From the NCBI RefSeq assembly GCF_036924535.1, contig NZ_JAZHRT010000001.1, forward strand, positions 9,166,501 through 9,230,500: a stretch of DNA of 64,000 bases, written 5' to 3'. The position numbers and the translations under genes were made by a program. This DNA is from Bradyrhizobium sp. AZCC 2262. Lineage in GTDB: Bacteria > Pseudomonadota > Alphaproteobacteria > Rhizobiales > Xanthobacteraceae. Positions 55,272-63,495 of the stretch are shown here, in pieces. The notes beneath the pieces are model-generated. The model did no database searches, was not told the DNA's origin, and was given only the letters and a program-made list of their open reading frames with translations. Numbering within the stretch: position 1 is the stretch's first letter; each line of letters starts with the position of its first letter.

Positions 55272-55684
55272 TGACCGCGAACAGTCGTATGGCAAGTGCC
55301 GTCCATATCAGGAGTTTCGTCGCTTACGCCGGCGACGAGGGAACGACTTCGGAGGCAATCGCGAAAAGCCTCCAGACCAACCCGGTCGTGGTGCGGAAGA
55401 TCCTCAAGCTTCTCGAGCGGGAGGGACTGGTCGCTCTTTGCCAAGGCCGTCACGGCGGCGTCGGTCTCCGGCGCCCGGCATCTCGCATAACACTCGGTCA
55501 GATCTACAAGGCGGTTGAAAGCGAGACCGGCGTTTTTGCCATGCGCAGCCAAGTGCATGAAGGATGCGCGGTGGCCTGCGCGATGAAACGAAGGCTCGGC
55601 CCAATCTTCAACGCTGCGAACGACGCCGTTGAGCAGGCTCTCAGCAAAACGAGTCTCGCGGAGCTGGTACGCTGCGTCGGCTAA
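55271..55684 (+). CDS. Rrf2-family transcriptional regulator
   Basis: This 137-residue winged-helix regulator has its helix-turn-helix in residues 5-65 (MASAVHIRSFVAYAGDEGTTSEAIAKSLQTNPVVVRKILKLLEREGLV), then GGVGLRRPASRITLGQIYKAVE. Two cysteines (GCAVACAMK) lie where Fe-S-binding Rrf2 proteins such as IscR hold ligands, but a third is missing; a redox thiol role is possible. ATG 55271 follows a good promoter; the upstream in-frame ATG at 55259 overlaps the -10 box and is unlikely. The SDR gene follows and shares a TGTAACTG motif in its upstream region. Confidence 0.87.
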   Translation: MTANSRMASAVHIRSFVAYAGDEGTTSEAIAKSLQTNPVVVRKILKLLEREGLVALCQGRHGGVGLRRPASRITLGQIYKAVESETGVFAMRSQVHEGCAVACAMKRRLGPIFNAANDAVEQALSKTSLAELVRCVG

Positions 55685-55736
55685 ATTTGCCTGAAATTGT
55701 AACTGACACGGATATGTTTAATAAGGAGTGATGACA

Positions 55737-56498
55737 ATGGGTAGGCTAACGGACAAGAATATCCTTATCACCGGCGGTAACAGCGGGATCGGGCTGGCCA
55801 CAGCGCAGGAATTCGACCGAGAGGGCGCGCGCGTCGCCATCTGCGGCTTGAATGAAAGGACGCTGCAGGCGGCCAAAGGGACGTTGGGAGCCGAAAGTCT
55901 CGCCGTTCGCGCGGACGTCAGCAAACTCGCCGACCTCGATACGATGTTCGCCACGATCAAGCGGGAGTTCGGGCACCTGGACGGCCTGTTCGTAAATGCA
56001 GGTTACAGCGAGTTCCTGCCGTTCGAAGAGGTGACAGAGCAAAGCTTCGACATGGTGATAGGCTCCAATTTCAAAGGGGCTTACTTCACCATTCAAAAGG
56101 CCTTGCCGCTGCTCAGGCCGGGCTCGTCTGTCGTCATCAATGCGTCCGTTGGCGCGCGCAAGGGGTGGCCGACGACCTCGACCGTCTCGACCTGCAAGGC
56201 CGCGGTCGTCCATCTCGCGCGAATCCTCAGCGCCGAGCTCGTCGGCCGCGGGATTCGCGTGAATACCCTAAGCCCAGGCCCGACGGACACGGCGATGTTC
56301 GGTCGCTTCGCAGGCGAAGAGCAGGGCGACGCGGTCAAGGGCGTCCTTGCAACCAACAATCCCAGCAAGCGGATGGCCGATCCGTCGGAAATCGCGAAGC
56401 TGGCGGTTTATCTCGCCTCGGACGATTCCGCGTACATCGTCGGAGCAGACTTCCTGATCGACGGCGGGGTCTCAGCCATTTCGCCCGTGGGCGCTTGA
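55737..56498 (+). CDS. Short-chain dehydrogenase/reductase
   Basis: The 253-residue SDR has TGGNSGIGLATA (cofactor loop, about 12-23), VNAGYS, and a late LSPGPTDT. The usual catalytic YxxxK is replaced by STVSTCKAAVVHLA: the Lys is present but the Tyr is not seen at its normal place, a change found in some divergent quinone-reductase-like SDRs. The start at 55737 has AAGGAG at 8 nt; earlier GTG/ATG codons are too close. It is the likely target of the upstream Rrf2 regulator, whose TGTAACTG motif recurs in the 52-bp gap. Confidence 0.9.
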   Translation: MGRLTDKNILITGGNSGIGLATAQEFDREGARVAICGLNERTLQAAKGTLGAESLAVRADVSKLADLDTMFATIKREFGHLDGLFVNAGYSEFLPFEEVTEQSFDMVIGSNFKGAYFTIQKALPLLRPGSSVVINASVGARKGWPTTSTVSTCKAAVVHLARILSAELVGRGIRVNTLSPGPTDTAMFGRFAGEEQGDAVKGVLATNNPSKRMADPSEIAKLAVYLASDDSAYIVGADFLIDGGVSAISPVGA

Positions 56499-56718
56499 GC
56501 TTCATTGCAGAGAGTCGGGGCCGTTCCTGTTTCCGCTCAGGCAATGGATGGCTCGCACCGCCACAGGCTGCCAGTATCATGCGGAGGGTTCACCTCCCGG
56601 AATGCGAGGGTACGAACGAGTGAAGTTCCCCGGCCCAAGTGAAGTCAAGATTTCTCCGCCCTTTGGTCCTCGGAAGAGGGTACTCGCGGACGAGAACAGT
56701 TAGAGGAGGCATCACCTA

Positions 56719-57504
56719 ATGCCGACCAAAGACGATTTTAATCCGGACCATCGTTTGCCTCGCTTTCTCGCCCGTGAACCTGAGCAGCAGGCTCTCGGGA
56801 AAGCTTGGGACAGAGCTGTTATCTCGTCCCGCGTTCTCAAGGCGAGCATCTGGGCTGCAGTGGCGACAGCGCTGAGTGTTGCGATTCTATCGGTGGTGGG
56901 TAATCCAGTGACGCTCCTTGCGGACGTCAAGACTTCCATTGGGGACGTCACGGCTTCCATTGCGGACGTCACGCCTCCGCTCGCCAACAAATCGGCGCTC
57001 CAGCCTGACACCCATCAGTCGATGCCAACAATTCAATCTAGCGCCGAAGTTCAGGCTTTGCCGCTGGCGGCAAAGGAAGTGCTGGCCCGCGAGGAAAATG
57101 CTGCCTCCTCTGAACCCACCGGTCAGAACCAAACGGAAAATGGCGAAGACCTGTTTAGGCAATTCCAAGCTTGGGCGGCCGAGAAAGATGCGCAGGCACA
57201 AGTCGGGCCCGTACAGTCTGTTCAAAATGCCCGGGCGCAGATTGTGCAAAATGCCCCAGCGCAGGTTGCGGAAGGTAGCCGAGCGTCACTCCGGCCCATG
57301 CAAAAACACCGACACGTCAGGCCCGTCCACAACGCACGGGCGGAGATGCGGCCAGTGAACAATCCACGAAAGAAAGTCCGGCGGGAACAAAGTTCGCGCA
57401 TCCAAGACCCGCGCGCACAAGAAGCCCGAGCGCGGGGACAGGGCCAGGTTGTGCAAAGTCCCCAGGCACCGTCGTTCCTCCAAACCTTCGGTTGGCCCAA
57501 TTAG
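56719..57504 (+). CDS. Single-span membrane protein, Arg/Gln-rich C-terminus
   Basis: The 261-residue protein has a short cytoplasmic N-terminus, one transmembrane segment (about 42-62: ASIWAAVATALSVAILSVVGNPVTLLA), and a long low-complexity tail with repeated VQNARAQIVQNAPAQV. Ribosome-binding AGAGGAGG is about 10 nt before the ATG. This general architecture is frequent in Bradyrhizobium. Function unknown. Confidence 0.7.
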   Translation: MPTKDDFNPDHRLPRFLAREPEQQALGKAWDRAVISSRVLKASIWAAVATALSVAILSVVGNPVTLLADVKTSIGDVTASIADVTPPLANKSALQPDTHQSMPTIQSSAEVQALPLAAKEVLAREENAASSEPTGQNQTENGEDLFRQFQAWAAEKDAQAQVGPVQSVQNARAQIVQNAPAQVAEGSRASLRPMQKHRHVRPVHNARAEMRPVNNPRKKVRREQSSRIQDPRAQEARARGQGQVVQSPQAPSFLQTFGWPN

Positions 57505-58227
57505 GCATAACTCCGTTCAAGCGTTTTAGAGCAGCCGGCCGTGCTCCGAGCAGGAGCTGATCGTGCACCTCAAGGGAGCTGCCATGCCATCTCGACAGCG
57601 GCGGCTTTTAACCCATCAGCGAGTCTGGGACGCGCGCTGCTCATAGCCGCCGCCGCTCATAAACTGTCGCCGACCAGTTTGCCCGGCATTCGCCGCCGCT
57701 CGATGGAAGTGCCCGCGTGGAGCGGTGCTGCCACTGCATGCGCCCTTTCGAGGTGGCCGCTACCTTGCAGCTGCGAGTTGCTCAACTTGCTGTAGGCAGC
57801 TCCGAGAGGCTTTGCGGTGCTACCGTCTTGCAAACAAACACGTTGGCGTGGGCGTACCATTCGCGGCTCCTGGTTTAACCCTCGAAATAAAATAGTAACT
57901 CAAGGTGCGGGGCAAGGTCCGACGGTGTCCGCTTTGAACGCAACAGCAGACCTAACAGAGCGCTGGCTCCAAGTCCGTTAAGTGCCGATAGTGTTGTAAG
58001 TGCCGATAGTGTTGAAAAAGTCTTTTTGGGGCTCCCGGCCAAGCGCGCATGGCATATGTCCCGCGGACTCAACGTCTGGAAGTCTGCCCTTTCCCATCAT
58101 CCACACCCGGTCTGTTGAAGGTGGTGATTTGGCATCAGGCTTGAAACCAGCGATACCCTCCGGCAGCGACGTGTATCCCGTTAGCTCGAAAATAAGATGA
58201 TTGGGTTGAGCTGAACGGAACGGATAT
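57505..58227. other. Long gap with tandem duplication and MITE-end-like sequence
   Basis: This 723-bp gap has no supported gene. An 18-bp unit TAAGTGCCGATAGTGTTG is perfectly duplicated (57979-57996, 57997-58014), and the second copy runs into a sequence resembling the left end of the 219-bp MITE. No matching right end is seen. Confidence 0.5.
57979..58014 (+). repeat. 18-bp tandem duplication
   Basis: Two identical units TAAGTGCCGATAGTGTTG lie head to tail. Confidence 0.9.
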
Positions 58228-58728
58228 TCATAGGGCAGTTCGCCTCCTGATACTTGATTCAGCAATCTCTTTCGAGTGCTTCAGAAACATGGCGCTCCGC
58301 TTGCTCGTGAATTCCGCAGTAACACTGAGAAATTCGACGGGCGACTTAATCGTCGCAAGCCTCTGAGCGAACTCAAAGCCAAATTGCATGTTGGCTTGTG
58401 CCACCTCCAGCAACTTCGCTTGAAAAGCTCGCACGTTTGCCGTGGCTGAAGAAAAATCAGATCCTTTCGTTGGAACGTTATTGGGCTCATCTTGTATGGC
58501 TGTTGCCGGCTCAAGGCGAGCCTCGTGAAAAACTGTCATCGGATCACCCACGAGAGCCTCTTCTTCGTTATGTCGCTCTGGGTGTGATTCAGTCGAGGCT
58601 GCCCCAACTGAGGGCAGACGGTTGTCTTTGGGACTTCTAACAACAGCCTGAGCGACCCGACGGGCCTTAGCGGCTATTTTCGGGCCGCGGCTGTGCGTTG
58701 ACTTAGTTGCCGGTTTACGCTTACTCAT
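58228..58728 (-). CDS. Phasin-family protein
   Basis: The 166-residue protein has a basic N-terminal tail (MSKRKPATKSTHSRGPKIAAKARR) and a C-terminal phasin helix (about 100-155: VRAFQAKLLEVAQANMQFGFEFAQRLATIKSPVEFLSVTAEFTSKR). Phasins coat polyhydroxyalkanoate granules. The basic tail resembles those that bind DNA or granules, but that role here is inference. It is one of two phasins in 2 kb, divergent from the other. Confidence 0.8.
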   Translation of the reverse strand: MSKRKPATKSTHSRGPKIAAKARRVAQAVVRSPKDNRLPSVGAASTESHPERHNEEEALVGDPMTVFHEARLEPATAIQDEPNNVPTKGSDFSSATANVRAFQAKLLEVAQANMQFGFEFAQRLATIKSPVEFLSVTAEFTSKRSAMFLKHSKEIAESSIRRRTAL

Positions 58729-59146
58729 TTGACAACTCCGAGGATTGATTGGGTCGAGCACGACGGTCATTCGTGTACTCAACGCGGCGCGCTGATGTTT
58801 GATCCAAAAGCAGAATCAGAGGGGCAGCCGCCCTAAGCCCTCTCTTCACTAAGCCCTCTTCGCGGCATATGAGCGGGAGGTCATCTCGTCGCTCAGTGTT
58901 ACCCTATGGTAAAACTATATGTGCGCCCTCCTTCAATATCAGCAGAGAGCATTTGCTGAGCCTCGCGACGTGAGTAGCCAGCCGATTTGCAGCAAGCGAA
59001 GAGCCAGTCTGCGGCATAACCGGAACATGTAGCCGTCGTTCCTAGCGACATTGGCGGAAAGACTGTGCGGGGCTTAGGAACGGTCTCACCCAGATTGCGT
59101 TCTCGGCAAGGAGCTGGGGTCATCAACCAATCAGCGGAGAACGAAG
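58729..59146. other. Gap between divergent phasin genes
   Basis: This 418-bp gap should hold both phasin promoters. The right start has only a weak GGAG (TCAGCGGAGAACGAAG), and no further structure is evident. Confidence 0.4.
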
Positions 59147-59785
59147 ATGGCAAATCCACGCCAGGAGGATAAGTCTACGCTAGGCATGGAAGACGCAGCC
59201 CGCCGCGCCGGCGAGAGTGCTGCTGAGCAGACCACCCGTATCGGACAAGCTGCAGCTGATCAGACTGCGCGTGTCGGGCAAGCAGCGGCTGAAGCCGGGG
59301 AGGAAGTGGCTCGAGCAAGTGCGAACCTGCTCAAGCAAAACGTCGAGACGTTGCAGAACGCCTGGCGCTTCGGCCTGGAAGCGGCGACGTCCGCTATGGG
59401 ACGGTCTACCGAGCAATTCGGTCGCACGCTCGGCGTGTCAGGAGAAGGGGTGCAACAGGCAACGGAGGCAACGGAACGCTCGGCGCGCAACACCCAAACT
59501 CTGCTTTACACTGGCACCGCTGCTGCCAGAGTGATGGGTGGAATGTCTCAAGAGTACTTCCAGATGGTTCGGCATCAACTCGAGAAGAGCATGGAGCACA
59601 TGAACGAGTTGTGGGCTTGCCGAACTCCTCAGGACTTTGCAGCCGTACAAAGTGACATGGTGCGAGAGACCGTGGAAACTGCCCTGGAGAGCAGCCGTCG
59701 GATAGCCGACATGTCGCTCAAAATGGCCGACGACGCCGGAAAGCAGATCAAACAAAGTATGGAAGATATCCGGCGCACCGCCTAA
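59147..59785 (+). CDS. Phasin-family protein with amphipathic N-terminal repeats
   Basis: The 212-residue protein has an N-terminal region (about 15-50) of repeated TRIGQAAADQTARVGQAAAEAGEEVARA, an 11-residue-like amphipathic repeat. A phasin domain follows (about 60-200: ASANLLKQNVETLQNAWRFGLEAAT and ELWACRTPQDFAAVQSDMVRETVETALESSRRIADMSLKMADDAGKQI). It probably binds polyhydroxyalkanoate granules or membranes. An SD-like GGAG is upstream of the ATG. Confidence 0.85.
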   Translation: MANPRQEDKSTLGMEDAARRAGESAAEQTTRIGQAAADQTARVGQAAAEAGEEVARASANLLKQNVETLQNAWRFGLEAATSAMGRSTEQFGRTLGVSGEGVQQATEATERSARNTQTLLYTGTAAARVMGGMSQEYFQMVRHQLEKSMEHMNELWACRTPQDFAAVQSDMVRETVETALESSRRIADMSLKMADDAGKQIKQSMEDIRRTA

Positions 59786-60591
59786 CCCGGCATACAGGTT
59801 CGACTATGAGCAAGAGCGGCTGCCTTCAGCCGCTTTTGCCTTCCTGGGCGGGGAGATTTTATCCAAGCCAACGCATAGATCAAGATCGGTCCTACGCTAC
59901 GATAAACGGCCCGTCCTGCGCAGCGCGCCGTCCTCGCATCATCTCGCCTAGCATCACGTTGAGCACGAAGCGAAGTAGGTCAGAGGCAACTCAGCGCTCC
60001 TTCGCAGGGGCCTCGGATGCCCTCGCCCGAAGGCTTTTCTTCCTTCTGCGCACGATGTCTGGCCTTGCCTCATAAGCGCTCAGCCGGATAAGCGGGTCAG
60101 CTCCCAATAAAGTAAGGCCCGCAGCTCGAAGGCGATGCTTGTAAGAGAGTAACTGGTTTGGACGTTTCCAGAAGCAGTTCGAGGCCCATCGTTCCGTCGA
60201 AAATGACGTCGGCATCATCAGTGCGTGCAGACATTCGCTCAACCGGCTTAATTGAATATGAGAACCGACAAACCGGTCAAGCGAACCATCGCCATCACTA
60301 GGCGTTTGTCGCAAGTACAAGCAGGCGCCGGAACATCTAGGGCCACCATAGCGAGTTAAAGCTTCGCAAGGCTTGTTGCCGAGCGAAGGTCGACGCTTAT
60401 ATCAGCGTCAGAGCCGGTGAGTACCTCCAATGCTCCCGGCTTGGCGCCGCGAACCGGGAACATGCCCCTACTCGGTCGCGGTGTTTGTCTGTCAAAAGCA
60501 GCGCTGCCTGCAATTTGGTCCTATCTGCGCCGCGGCTACTGCTCCAGCGTCTCACCCAATGTTTGCGTAGGAATCAAAGCAAATCAGGCGT
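59786..60591. other. Long gap without recognised gene
   Basis: This 806-bp stretch has a GAGCGGCTGCCTTCAGCCGC hairpin at 59812-59831 followed by TTTTGCC, which likely ends the phasin transcript. Beyond it, frames on both strands look random, and no RNA gene or repeat is evident. Confidence 0.45.
59812..59837 (+). terminator. Terminator after phasin gene
   Basis: AGCGGCTG-cctt-CAGCCGCT followed by TTTGCC is a perfect 8-bp stem with a short T run. Confidence 0.75.
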
Positions 60592-60789
60592 ATGTTATCG
60601 ATTATGAACGAGCAGCACCGAACTTGTCGATGTGGAGCTGTCTACCGCCGCACGGAGGGGATGGCCCCTGAGCGCCAGGTGGATAGCTTCGAGTGCTCAG
60701 AGTGCGGCGTGACGTTGGAAAGCTGGAACACGGCCTGGGTGCCGACCTACCGACGGATTGTTGGTTCTATCCGGTCGCCTGGAGCCTGA
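60592..60789 (+). CDS. Small zinc-ribbon protein
   Basis: The 65-residue protein has CRCGAVYRRTE and SFECSECGVTLESWNTAWVPTYR: a zinc ribbon of C-x-C and C-x2-C form followed by a conserved ESWNT stretch. This reading recurs as a small-protein family in Bradyrhizobium. The start could also be 60604 (MNEQHRT). Function unknown. Confidence 0.6.
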   Translation: MLSIMNEQHRTCRCGAVYRRTEGMAPERQVDSFECSECGVTLESWNTAWVPTYRRIVGSIRSPGA

Positions 60790-60856
60790 TTATTGCAACC
60801 ATTGACGCGCCTCTCGCTTAGCATGTGCAGCATCCCGCTGTGCAGGAGACAGCGAG

Positions 60857-61180
60857 ATGTTCTTTTACCCGTGGTATCCGGCCCTCATGTTGGCCGTCGA
60901 GTGCAATAACGTGATCGATGTTCGCCTTCGGAGTATCGTGGCTGGCAAAGTGAACGCCGCAGAAGAAACTCGCCTAATGGTCAGCGAAAAGGTGATCGCC
61001 GCTCTTGAAGCGGGATCCATGCTGATAAGTGGCGGAAAGACTGCCGACGTGATCGACTTGTATCGCAAGCATGTCGCGGCAAACGTCACCCGTCTGCTCC
61101 CGCCTGCTAAGGCTAGGAGAGCACATGATGCCTCATTGGAAGAACCGTATCCTAGCCAGCGCCCGTCCCGTCGATCTTAA
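60857..61180 (+). CDS. Small hypothetical protein
   Basis: The 107-residue protein starts MFFYPWYPALMLAVECNNVIDVRLRS with AGGAG 8 nt upstream. Its body reads EETRLMVSEKVIAALEAGSMLISGGKTADVIDLYRKHVAANVTRL. I recall similar 'PWYP...LMVSEKV...YRKHV' proteins across the genus. The role is unknown. Confidence 0.6.
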   Translation: MFFYPWYPALMLAVECNNVIDVRLRSIVAGKVNAAEETRLMVSEKVIAALEAGSMLISGGKTADVIDLYRKHVAANVTRLLPPAKARRAHDASLEEPYPSQRPSRRS

Positions 61181-61466
61181 AGACTCGGAACCGCACCTGC
61201 AGCTCGTTGAGCTGAGCACGGGCGGATTGGCTGAGAGCCGAGAACGCGGGCACAAAGTATACTTCTGGGTCTATGGCCATTGTACGCGCCATGGCTATAG
61301 CTGGCTGCGAGCCAGCACGCAAACGCCCCACAGAATGCCCGATCTGAGAGTAACCCCGGTTTGGTTAAGGCTTGCTTACGCCGCTTTGAAGAGCGGTCCA
61401 AACCCGGTCATGAGTTGGCATTGCTTCTGGCTCGCGGGCTATGCGACTCAAATGTTTCATGATTGA
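61125..61466 (+). CDS. Possible small hypothetical protein overlapping previous gene
   Basis: The 113-codon frame starts MMPHWKNRILASARPVDL with AGGAG 5-6 nt upstream, and overlaps the previous gene by 56 bp. No family is recognised; the overlap and composition make it uncertain. Confidence 0.35.
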   Translation: MMPHWKNRILASARPVDLKDSEPHLQLVELSTGGLAESRERGHKVYFWVYGHCTRHGYSWLRASTQTPHRMPDLRVTPVWLRLAYAALKSGPNPVMSWHCFWLAGYATQMFHD

Positions 61467-61547
61467 CGTTTGCAATTTCGAACGCCGCGGCGACGTCAGC
61501 AGTTAAGCACGACGGAATATGAGCCGTGAAACCGGCAGACGTCCGGG

Positions 61548-61645
61548 ATAGTCAAAGCGGGAAGTCCGGGCGCGCAACTGGGAAGTTCGCTTTGCCCTCA
61601 AGAACCGACATCGTCAATCCGAGCGGCCACGTCCGAGAAGTGCCA
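61548..61645 (+). repeat. Dispersed ~97-bp repeat, copy 10
   Basis: GATAGTCAAAGCGGGAAGTC...GAAGTTCGCTTTGCCCTCA AGAACCGACATCGTCAATCC...GTCCGAGAAGTGCCA, the subfamily of copies 3 and 5. It ends 56 bp before the 3' end of the MASE4 kinase. Confidence 0.75.
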
Positions 61646-61700
61646 ACAGCAGACCTCAGCAGTTTTGGCCAGCGGGTCGCGTCCCCAAGATTGGGCACAG

Positions 61701-63413
61701 TTAGGAAACCTCCCGTCGGAGCTCCCTGCTGACGGGCATGGCGAGCGCAAAAATAGAGCCGTCGGAGTCAGACTTGATCAGCGTCAATTTGCCTCCACTG
61801 TTAGCAACCAAGGTCGAAGAGATTGCCAACCCCAGCCCCATACCATCTGATTTTGTTGTAAAAAACGGATCAAATATCCGCTGTCGGTCTTCGATCGAAA
61901 TTCCGGGTCCGGAATCTTGGATTAACAACAATACGGTCGATTGATCGCCGAGGCTGGATTTCACGTGGAGCCGTCGTGCGCCACGGTGCGAGGATTGCAT
62001 TGCGTCAATAGCGTTTCTGATGAGGTTCAGGAGTACTTGCTGAAGCTCCATGGGATCAAACTGCACATCAGGAAGGTTACCTTGAAACTCCACCGTGACC
62101 GATACGTGGTTGAGTTGGAGGTCGTGGCTTAGCAATCTTAGTGTAAGCTGCGCGGCTTCCTCGGCGTTTGCCTGCGCGCTTCGATGCATCGTCTTGGTTG
62201 TCATTTCACGAATGCTCTTGATCATCCCAGCAGCGCGATGGCTGTCGGCCTCTATGTCATTTAAGACGTCCTCCATGCCTTCTAGCTCGGGAGGGGCCGA
62301 CCTCAGCTGGCTGAGGGCCGTGCTGGCATTAAGCGCGATGGCTCCGAGAGGCGTTCGCAGTTCGTGAGCGATGGCGCCTGTGACGGCTTCCAAGCTCAAG
62401 AGCCGATTAGTCCGTTCGCGTCGCTGCAATGTCAACGAGTTGGCAAGGCGCGAATAGAGAACCATGGTTTCAATCAGCAATACCGTCAACAACATGCAAC
62501 TGCCAACCAAGACAAAGCAACGGGCCGCGTACCAGCCCACAGAAAATCGTACCGAACTGCCAATGATCGCCACCAAGAAATTTGGGGAGTAAGCAAGCAA
62601 AGTCAGCATCAGCCAAAGATCTAGAATTGTGCGATTGCGAAATAGCAGCACCGCCAGCGCAGTAGCGCACCAGAGCAAAAGCCCGACATTGACTTGATTG
62701 CCAAGGGCCGTCTGGACCCTAACGTCAGCGAGATAGAAGCTCGGGAGAAGTTCCGTCTTCGTCGTCACGATCCAGGTCAGTCCAGCTATCACTACGATGG
62801 TGCAGGCAATCGTGATTCCAATGGTCGCCATTGCCGATCTGCCCGGCCTTGCAACCACGGCTGCATCCTTGGTGAACGCGTAGACTAGGATCGCTGCCGG
62901 AAATGTGGTGTGCCAAAGCACGTAGATCCAAGCTGGGCTGTTGGGGCCGTCGCCGATCAGACCGGCGGGCGCGTACCCACCCGGAAAAGCCAGCGTCTGC
63001 AGGAATGCGAAAGAACCGCTGCACATGTAACCGCTTGCAAGCGCGAGAAGAGCCCGCTGAGGCTGAATCGAATACTGAGCAAACAGAAGAGCAGCGGTGA
63101 TGAGATCGACGATTCCCAAGCAGGTCTGCAAGACCGGGATGAAGGCGTCAACCCGACCCAACTGGATGTTCGCGAACGGCGTGATCCCCGCCGCTGCAAC
63201 GGCAAGGAGGATGGCGACGCCGACCGCAACAGCCTTTTGCTGGGCGGTTGCAGGCAGGTTTGCAACAATCAACGGGAAATCTGGTGCGTCTTTTTGAAGA
63301 GAGTTTCGGACTGCCGCCGATTTCGCCCGCAGTCCCGCTTCTGCCGCGTCACCTGCAAGCCCCATGAACTGGCGCGGTCTCATGCCTGCTCCCCAACTAT
63401 CACGAGGCAACAT
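61701..63413 (-). CDS. MASE4-type membrane sensor histidine kinase
   Basis: The 570-residue kinase has about seven hydrophobic segments (about 60-310). They include FANIQLGRVDAFIPVLQTCLGIVDLITAALLFAQYSI, the MASE4 signature. A HisKA domain follows with phospho-acceptor His350 (GAIAHELRTPLGA). The HATPase has N box NLIRNAIDAM, G1 DSGPGIS and G2 GMGLGLAIS. The ATG at 63413 may be late or early, since MRPRQFMGL further in is an alternative. A group II intron starts about 80 bp upstream of it. No regulator gene is adjacent. Confidence 0.9.
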   Translation of the reverse strand: MLPRDSWGAGMRPRQFMGLAGDAAEAGLRAKSAAVRNSLQKDAPDFPLIVANLPATAQQKAVAVGVAILLAVAAAGITPFANIQLGRVDAFIPVLQTCLGIVDLITAALLFAQYSIQPQRALLALASGYMCSGSFAFLQTLAFPGGYAPAGLIGDGPNSPAWIYVLWHTTFPAAILVYAFTKDAAVVARPGRSAMATIGITIACTIVVIAGLTWIVTTKTELLPSFYLADVRVQTALGNQVNVGLLLWCATALAVLLFRNRTILDLWLMLTLLAYSPNFLVAIIGSSVRFSVGWYAARCFVLVGSCMLLTVLLIETMVLYSRLANSLTLQRRERTNRLLSLEAVTGAIAHELRTPLGAIALNASTALSQLRSAPPELEGMEDVLNDIEADSHRAAGMIKSIREMTTKTMHRSAQANAEEAAQLTLRLLSHDLQLNHVSVTVEFQGNLPDVQFDPMELQQVLLNLIRNAIDAMQSSHRGARRLHVKSSLGDQSTVLLLIQDSGPGISIEDRQRIFDPFFTTKSDGMGLGLAISSTLVANSGGKLTLIKSDSDGSIFALAMPVSRELRREVS

Positions 63414-63495
63414 CGTAACTCGTTAAAGCTCGGATTTGGAAGGCTGCAGGGGTTACAACGAAGACCACTTTTACGATTACCGATGTCCGTACCGG

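Noticed and set aside
59991..60320. 109-codon minus-strand frame in the long gap
   Set aside because: No ribosome-binding site, family or compositional support.
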